Origin: CAYPHA01 sp964410215
GTDB lineage: Bacteria > Calditrichota > Calditrichia > Calditrichales > CAYPHA01
Direction: 5' to 3'
Length of the DNA: 64,000 nucleotides
Assembly (NCBI GenBank): GCA_964410215.1
Contig: CAYPHA010000015.1
Coordinates: 10,773 to 74,772, forward strand
The notes beneath the pieces were generated by a model. That model searched no databases and was not told the DNA's origin. It saw only the letters and a program-made list of their open reading frames with translations. A program made the translations under genes and the position numbers. This document shows positions 60,883 through 64,000 of this stretch, piece after piece (within the stretch, counting starts at the first letter, position 1; every line of letters starts with the position of its first letter).

Positions 60883-61360
60883 TGGCGGCTCCGAGGATCA
60901 GCAGGTCCTGGCCTTCCATAACCGAATCGCCTTCTTTAATGAGCACTTTACTGACGATGCCCGAACTGGTGGCTTTGATCTCATTTTCCATTTTCATCGC
61001 TTCCATCTTGAGGACGATCTGGCCCACTTCCACATGTTGACCCGGTTCCACCAGCAGGTTCAGGATCGTACCGGGAATCGGAGCGACGATGGTGACTGTG
61101 GCGGGTTGTCCTTCTTTGGATTCTGATCGTTTCGGAGCAGAGGCAATATGCATGCTCGGTTTTTCCAGGTGTGGCGTAGGGTGAGCGCTTTCCTGCCGAA
61201 TGGGATGAATCATGAGCGGGGGGGCACTGAGGTTTCGAATGGAATCGATCTGTACATTATATTTTTTTCCATTCAATTCCACTTCAGCCCGTTCTTCCGT
61301 AATATTTCTAATGACCACCTTGTAAGGATTTCCATTTATTTTGAATTCATAACTGCGCAT
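60875..61360 (-). CDS. mmdC: Biotin carboxyl carrier subunit of the Na+ decarboxylase
   Basis: 161 aa. The C-terminal biotinyl domain has EAMKMENEIKA with the biotinylated K123, surrounded by VAPIPGTILNLLVEPGQHVE. The first 45 residues form a small beta domain and the middle is a Pro/Ala/His linker, as in methylmalonyl-CoA decarboxylase gamma subunits. It carries CO2 from the alpha subunit to the membrane beta subunit. AAGGGATAA lies ahead of its ATG. Confidence 0.93.
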   Translation of the reverse strand: MRSYEFKINGNPYKVVIRNITEERAEVELNGKKYNVQIDSIRNLSAPPLMIHPIRQESAHPTPHLEKPSMHIASAPKRSESKEGQPATVTIVAPIPGTILNLLVEPGQHVEVGQIVLKMEAMKMENEIKATSSGIVSKVLIKEGDSVMEGQDLLILGAANE

Positions 61361-61363
61361 GTC

Positions 61364-61777
61364 TTATCCCTTCAATCTGGATATCGTCGTTTTCTGTGCA
61401 AGCGATTGGGCACGGCCTGTTACGCCCCAGGAGGATTGATCGAGCTGATCAAATTCCCACGTCAGGCGCTGTTTTTCGCCTTCGATATAGATGGAGCAGA
61501 GGTTCAGGGCCGTCGCAATGGCCATCACTTCTTCATCGGTAAGTTCGGATTCCGTAACGGCAGCCGGGGCTGTTTCCTGTTTAACCTCTTTCTTCCGGTC
61601 TTCAATAAATCGGATCAGAATGCGTATGATGAGACTGATCAGAACCAGTCCGCTGAAAACGATGGTCATGCCGATCAGGGCGATCAGAAAGCCCTTACCG
61701 TTGTTAATATTGTCCAGCCACGCCGGATTGGCGAAGCTTGTGCCATATAATAGTAGTAGAAGTTGAAATATTCGCAT
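61364..61777 (-). CDS. mmdD: Small membrane subunit of the Na+ decarboxylase (OadG/MmdD-like)
   Basis: 137 aa. One or two N-terminal hydrophobic stretches; the main helix is LIALIGMTIVFSGLVLISLI. A charged linker follows, then DQSSWGVTGRAQSLAQKT, which matches the C-terminal region of OadG-type subunits that holds the complex together. 25 bases after the alpha subunit gene and 3 before the biotin protein gene. Confidence 0.85.
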   Translation of the reverse strand: MRIFQLLLLLYGTSFANPAWLDNINNGKGFLIALIGMTIVFSGLVLISLIIRILIRFIEDRKKEVKQETAPAAVTESELTDEEVMAIATALNLCSIYIEGEKQRLTWEFDQLDQSSWGVTGRAQSLAQKTTISRLKG

Positions 61778-61802
61778 GAGTTTGGTTCCTTACGTGAAAT
61801 AC

Positions 61803-63353
61803 TTAAAGCGGAATATTGCCGTGCTTTTTCATCGGCAGGCTGTCCCGTTTGTTCCGCAGCATTTCCAATGCCTTGATAACGCGGAAACGGGTACGCCTGG
61901 GTTCAATAATGTCATCGATATAACCCCGGCTGGCTGCCACATAAGGGTTGGCAAATGTTTCGATGTACTCTTCCTCCTTTTCCTTCAGAAACGCATTCGT
62001 ATCCGTTTTATCTTTCAGCTCTTTTGCGTAGAGAATCTCGACCGCTCCTTTGGGGCCCATGACGGCAATTTCAGCACCCGGCCAGGCATAATTGATATCG
62101 CCCTGAAGATGTTTGGAACTCATCACGCAGTAGGCGCCGCCATAGGCTTTTCGCGTAATGATCGTAATTTTCGGAACCGTGGCTTCGGCAAAAGCATATA
62201 GCAGTTTTGCTCCGTTGCGGATGATGCCGTTGTGTTCCTGATTCGTACCCGGCAGAAATCCCGGGACATCGACCAGCGTAATAACCGGAATGTTGAAGGC
62301 ATCGCAGAAGCGGACAAAACGTGCACCCTTAATGGATGCGTTATTATCCAGTACACCGGCCAGATAAGCGGGCTGGTTGGCAACAATGCCCACAGGATGC
62401 CCGTTAAATGCCGCGAAACCGATAAGCAGGTTCATGGCCATGGTCTCCTGCAACTCGAGAAAAATGCCGTCATCAACGATACGGCAGATGACTTCTTTCA
62501 TGTCGTATGGCTGATTGGCAAGGTCCGGAACGATATAGTTCAGATCATCATCAAAACGGTCAACGGGATCCCGGGTCGGTATCGGATACGGATTGTCCAC
62601 ATTGTTTTGAGGAATATAACGAATCAGCGTCCGGATAAACTGGATCGTTTCCTCTTCATTGTCAAACGCCAGGGTGGCGACACCGCTTTTGGTCGTATGC
62701 ACTTCGGCGCCGCCGAGTGATTCTACGGTGACGTCCTCATTGGTTACTGTTTTAACCACTTTGGGGCCGGTGAGGAACATATAGCTGTTATTACGGACCA
62801 TGGCAACGAAATCTGTCAAAGCCGGAGAATACACTGCACCGCCGGCACAGGGACCGAAAATGCCGCTGATCTGGGGAATGACCCCGGAAAACTTCACATT
62901 ACGAAGAAAAATTTCGGAATAGCCGGCGAGACTTTCAATGCCTTCCTGGATGCGGGCACCACCGGAGTCATTCAATCCGATAATCGGTGCGCCGTTTTTT
63001 ACCGCCATATCCATCACCTTACAAATTTTTTCGGCGAAAGTCTCAGATAGCGAACCGCCGAACACGGTGAAATCCTGAGAAAAAACATAAACCAGTCGCC
63101 CTTCAATGGTGCCGTAACCGGTGACGACACCGTCACCGTCGATCCGTTTCTTCTCCAGTCCAAAATTATGAGACCGATGGCTCTTAAACATATCAAACTC
63201 TTCAAAACTGCCGTCATCGAGCAGTATATGTATGCGTTCCCGGGCGGTCATGCGCCCTTTGGCATGTTGTTTTTCGATGGCTTTCGCGCCGCCGCCCAGC
63301 CTGGCAGCATCGCGTTTTTCCTGGAGGTAAGCCAGTTTCTCCTCTATCGTCAT
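61803..63353 (-). CDS. mmdA: Methylmalonyl-CoA decarboxylase / propionyl-CoA carboxylase carboxyltransferase subunit
   Basis: 516 aa from the ATG at 63353 (AGGGGA ahead). Both crotonase-like halves are present: LNDSGGARIQEGIESLAGY, ISGIFGPCAGGAVYSPALTD and DVPGFLPGTNQEHNGIIRNG, TRKAYGGAYCVMSSKHLQGD. It moves the carboxyl group of a CoA ester (methylmalonyl-CoA most likely, by size and context) to biotin. First gene of the operon mmdA-D-C-B. No biotin carboxylase gene is nearby, which favours a Na+ pump over an ATP-driven carboxylase. Confidence 0.92.
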   Translation of the reverse strand: MTIEEKLAYLQEKRDAARLGGGAKAIEKQHAKGRMTARERIHILLDDGSFEEFDMFKSHRSHNFGLEKKRIDGDGVVTGYGTIEGRLVYVFSQDFTVFGGSLSETFAEKICKVMDMAVKNGAPIIGLNDSGGARIQEGIESLAGYSEIFLRNVKFSGVIPQISGIFGPCAGGAVYSPALTDFVAMVRNNSYMFLTGPKVVKTVTNEDVTVESLGGAEVHTTKSGVATLAFDNEEETIQFIRTLIRYIPQNNVDNPYPIPTRDPVDRFDDDLNYIVPDLANQPYDMKEVICRIVDDGIFLELQETMAMNLLIGFAAFNGHPVGIVANQPAYLAGVLDNNASIKGARFVRFCDAFNIPVITLVDVPGFLPGTNQEHNGIIRNGAKLLYAFAEATVPKITIITRKAYGGAYCVMSSKHLQGDINYAWPGAEIAVMGPKGAVEILYAKELKDKTDTNAFLKEKEEEYIETFANPYVAASRGYIDDIIEPRRTRFRVIKALEMLRNKRDSLPMKKHGNIPL

Positions 63354-63356
63354 CAC

Positions 63357-63580
63357 AGATCCCCTGGAAATAAAGATTCTAACTTTATTAATTTCAAGAT
63401 GTTCACAGCCGTTTTAAAATGCCCGGCATATTCACCTAATTTACTAAAAAAATCGAGCGCTGTGCAATGAATTTGTATAAAATATGATATTATTTTCACA
63501 ATGTTTTCGGCGGCATTTCTTGATCCTTTCAGACTGATACGTTAAGTTAACATCCAAATAAAATGAAGGAACGCGATATC
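63357..63580. promoter_or_regulatory. Divergent promoter region between mmdA and metH
   Basis: A 224-base A+T-rich spacer between divergent genes. No riboswitch, palindrome or promoter box that I can name is visible; a cobalamin riboswitch ahead of metH was looked for and not seen. Confidence 0.4.
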
Positions 63581-64000
63581 ATGAAATCAGCATTCAGCGC
63601 TATTCTGGAAGATTGGCAGCAGGGTAAAAGCGGGCGCGTCCTGGTCAGTGACGGTGCCATGGGCACGCAGCTCATGCAACGCGGACTCACAAAAGGTGCC
63701 TGCCCGGAGGGATGGAATGACAGTAATCCGCAGGCGATTGCCTCGATCCATAAATTATATTATGAAGCCGGTTCGGATCTGGTGGAAACCAATACATTCG
63801 GCGGAAACCGTCTCCGGCTGGATCATTACGGGTTGGGGGAGCGGACTGTTGAATTGAACCGGAAGGCCGTCGAAGTGGCCCGCTCGGTTTGTCCGGCCGG
63901 AAAATTTGTGGCGGGATCGGTAGGTCCGACAGGAGCCATGATGGAACCCTTCGGGACGCTGAGTGAGGCACAGGCGTTCGATGTTTTTTCCGAACAGATT
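63581..64000 (+). CDS. metH: B12-dependent methionine synthase, N-terminal part (runs off the window)
   Basis: The first 140 codons encode a homocysteine S-methyltransferase domain: VSDGAMGTQLMQRGL, GSDLVETNTFGGNRLRL and VAGSVGPTGAMMEP. The barrel opening without a preceding domain and the Q-L-M-Q-R-G wording are typical of MetH rather than MmuM. The zinc cysteines, folate and cobalamin domains would lie beyond position 64000. AAGGA lies 10 bases ahead of the ATG at 63581; an in-frame ATG at 63563 is the alternative. MetH-like truncated proteins also exist, so completeness is unknown. Confidence 0.82.
   Translation, partial: MKSAFSAILEDWQQGKSGRVLVSDGAMGTQLMQRGLTKGACPEGWNDSNPQAIASIHKLYYEAGSDLVETNTFGGNRLRLDHYGLGERTVELNRKAVEVARSVCPAGKFVAGSVGPTGAMMEPFGTLSEAQAFDVFSEQI

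Noticed and set aside
1..64000. CRISPR arrays, prophage, insertion sequences, rRNA or tRNA genes
   Set aside because: No regularly spaced repeats, transposase or integrase genes, attachment-site duplications, cloverleaf or rRNA sequence were seen in reading the window.

Overview
The window comes from a bacterial draft or metagenome assembly of moderate GC content; a run of Ns at 11120-11129 marks a scaffold join. No rRNA or tRNA gene was seen, so placement is by inference. A large outer-membrane protein whose N-terminus resembles SprA-like proteins of Bacteroidota, many lipoproteins, an NHL protein, TolC/RND efflux, an archaeal-type HMG-CoA synthase module, a Na+-pumping decarboxylase and a split B12-dependent ribonucleotide reductase together suggest an anaerobic or microaerobic Gram-negative of the FCB group (Calditrichota/KSB1/Marinimicrobia-like). 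The species cannot be named from this window.

Layout. 1-1425: ECF nickel/cobalt transporter genes (minus) behind a near-perfect NikR-type operator. 1426-1673: a repeat-rich spacer. 1674-5413: a two-gene respiratory unit of two CydA-like membrane subunits, one fused to an eight-heme cytochrome c. 5642-7350: an ABC-2 exporter. 7466-14624: one tight operon, ECF sigma / zinc anti-sigma / Spy-like protein / TolC / membrane-fusion protein / RND pump. 14896-15530: VapBC-type toxin-antitoxin. 15633-20117: an Lhr-type giant helicase with one in-frame TGA at a conserved Trp. 20256-23964: penicillin acylase-like hydrolase, ApbE and, convergent, NqrM. 24117-28162: LD-carboxypeptidase, BtuC-type permease, SH3, TPR and lipoprotein genes. 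28353-33821: ArgR, a fused radical-SAM/DUF2344 protein, RNase G, L21 and L27. 33897-33978: a possible small RNA. 34078-38527: NHL protein plus giant outer-membrane protein. 38524-41199: DUF35 / thiolase / HMG-CoA synthase (minus). 42043-46108: a Spy/ZraP-like protein with a sigma-54 promoter and a ZraRS-like two-component system. 46256-51441: metallophosphoesterase-propeller lipoprotein, M29 aminopeptidase, thioredoxin reductase, BtuF-like protein. 51924-57014: split NrdJa/NrdJb, BtuD-like ATPase and a selenocysteine-containing SelD. 57144-59729: ECF sigma, a Cys-rich soluble anti-sigma, thioredoxin, a two-domain glutaredoxin-like protein and TlpA. 59755-63353: Na+-pumping methylmalonyl-CoA decarboxylase-type operon. 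63581 to the end: start of a B12-dependent methionine synthase.

Themes. (1) Cobalamin and nickel economy: BtuC, BtuF and BtuD homologues lie in three separate places but in the same window as B12-dependent NrdJ and MetH and a decarboxylase of the methylmalonyl pathway. (2) Sodium bioenergetics: the decarboxylase plus ApbE and NqrM, both maturation factors of Na+-NQR. (3) Thiol and selenium chemistry: TrxB, TrxA, a PDO-like protein, TlpA, and SelD with UGA-encoded Sec, the first group probably under a SigR/RsrA-like sigma/anti-sigma pair. (4) Envelope stress: two separate Spy-like proteins, one under an ECF sigma factor and one under sigma-54.
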